Source: Chloroflexota bacterium
GTDB lineage: Bacteria > Chloroflexota > Dehalococcoidia > SZUA-161
Direction: 5' to 3'
Assembly: GCA_003229915.1 (NCBI GenBank)
Contig: QIGA01000116.1
Location: forward strand, 1-6,220
DNA: 6,220 nt
Positions within the stretch are counted from its first letter, which is position 1; each line of letters opens with the position of its first letter. Position numbers and translations under genes: made by a program. The notes under the pieces are model-generated. The model was not told the DNA's origin, searched no databases, and saw only the letters and a program-made list of their open reading frames with translations. Shown in pieces: positions 5,833 to 6,220 of this stretch.

Positions 5833-6220
5833 ATGCTATTGATGATGAACGATGATATGCTGCAAACAATAGAACAGGTCAAAGAGTTTCTGTCTGGGAG
5901 TGAGGGGGTGAAGTTTGAAGGGGTATCTGTTGAGGAGAGATACCGTTGTGTAGAGGGAGTGCTGAGAAGGTTCCAATACTACAGGCTGAAGAGAGCCGAG
6001 AAGGGAGTGATAAGAGCATACATAGAGAAGGTTGCCGGGTATTCCCGGGCCCAGGTATCAAGGCTGATCGGGGAATACAACAGAAGGGGGTGCTTGAGGA
6101 AGGCGCAATACAGAAGGCACCGGTTCTCCCAGAAGTATACACCGTCAGACATTGCCCTGCTGGCCAGGACAGATGAGTTGCATGGGTATCTGAGCGGGCC
6201 AGCCACCAAAAAGATACTGG
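5833..6220 (+). CDS. DDE/rve-type transposase or integrase, N-terminal part (3' partial)
   Basis: An open frame runs from ATG at 5833 (alternative ATGs at 5842 and 5845, the former 10 bases after a GGGG) to the window edge with no stop: 129 codons. The upstream in-frame stop is TGA at 5800-5802. The product is highly basic. A helix-turn-helix is visible around residues 58-86 (AYIEKVAGYSRAQVSRLIGEY at 62-82), followed by an Arg/Lys-rich stretch and KYTPSDIALLARTDELHG (101-118). This layout matches the DNA-binding N terminus of integrase-core transposases that are often annotated simply as integrase in anaerobe and metagenome assemblies. The catalytic DDE domain would lie to the right and is not visible. 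The start at 5842 or 5845 is as plausible as 5833. It points away from dnaJ. Confidence 0.7.
   Translation, partial: MLLMMNDDMLQTIEQVKEFLSGSEGVKFEGVSVEERYRCVEGVLRRFQYYRLKRAEKGVIRAYIEKVAGYSRAQVSRLIGEYNRRGCLRKAQYRRHRFSQKYTPSDIALLARTDELHGYLSGPATKKIL

Larger units (their letters stand above)
5724..6220 (+). mobile_element. Left end of an insertion sequence (right part outside the window)
   Basis: The element includes three direct repeats of TTYCAAYASAAGWTGA followed by the 5' part of a transposase-type gene. The exact left boundary cannot be fixed without the other end; it lies at or left of 5746 and possibly near 5724. The insertion-sequence family is not assigned; a DDE/rve-type element is likely from the protein. 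Confidence 0.6.

Noticed and set aside
5922..5944. Inverted repeat GGTATCT-N9-AGATACC
   Set aside because: It lies inside the transposase coding sequence, has a short stem and no T-tract; probably chance.
5946..6209. Other frames overlapping the transposase region on both strands
   Set aside because: The frame from 5833 encodes a recognisable helix-turn-helix transposase N terminus, so the overlapping frames are shadows.

Overview
The window most resembles the chromosome of an anaerobic, energy-conserving bacterium. The main evidence is a heterodisulfide-reductase-like (Hdr/Qmo) iron-sulfur flavoprotein module at 3-3718. Base composition looks moderate (roughly half G+C, not counted). An uncultivated Chloroflexota (Dehalococcoidia-like) or a sulfate-reducer relative would fit, but this is inference: no rRNA or other phylogenetic marker was available beyond RsmE and DnaJ.

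Layout: (1) 3-2213 (+), a QmoB/HdrA-type flavoprotein open at the left window edge. It has an N-terminal Cys motif, an FAD-binding Rossmann core, two ferredoxin-type [4Fe-4S] motifs and a C-terminal MvhD-like domain. (2) 2302-3450 (+), a fused HdrC-HdrB (HdrD-like) protein with two [4Fe-4S] motifs and two CCG domains. (3) 3461-3718 (+), an 85-residue protein that looks like only the start of QmoC. It has one intact Fe-S motif, and its stop codon overlaps that of the opposing gene. (4) 4458-3715 (-), rsmE, the 16S rRNA m3U1498 methyltransferase. (5) 5666-4542 (-), dnaJ, starting with GTG, with a good sigma70-type promoter upstream. (6) About 5724 to the right edge, the left end of an insertion sequence: three direct repeats at 22 and 35 bp spacing, followed by the 5' part of a transposase/integrase gene (5833 onward, +).

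The first three genes point the same way and probably form an electron-transfer module. The flavoprotein would pass electrons through its Fe-S and MvhD-like domains to the HdrD-like subunit. A classical Qmo complex ends in a membrane-bound QmoC. Here the qmoC-like gene is cut short before any membrane segment, so the visible module looks soluble or depends on an anchor encoded elsewhere. rsmE and dnaJ are convergent with it and probably co-transcribed (83 bp apart).

The observations most worth a second look are: the coexistence of an HdrCB fusion with a qmoC stub whose second cluster motif appears degraded; the insertion-sequence repeats, the first of which contains the -35 hexamer of the dnaJ promoter, suggesting a hybrid promoter; a quadruplex-type G-tract in rsmE; and a Ser in place of one Cys in the first CCG domain. 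There is no gene-free stretch over 300 bases. The gaps are 2214-2301, 4459-4541 and 5667-5832. I see no tRNA, rRNA, CRISPR array or clear intrinsic terminator.
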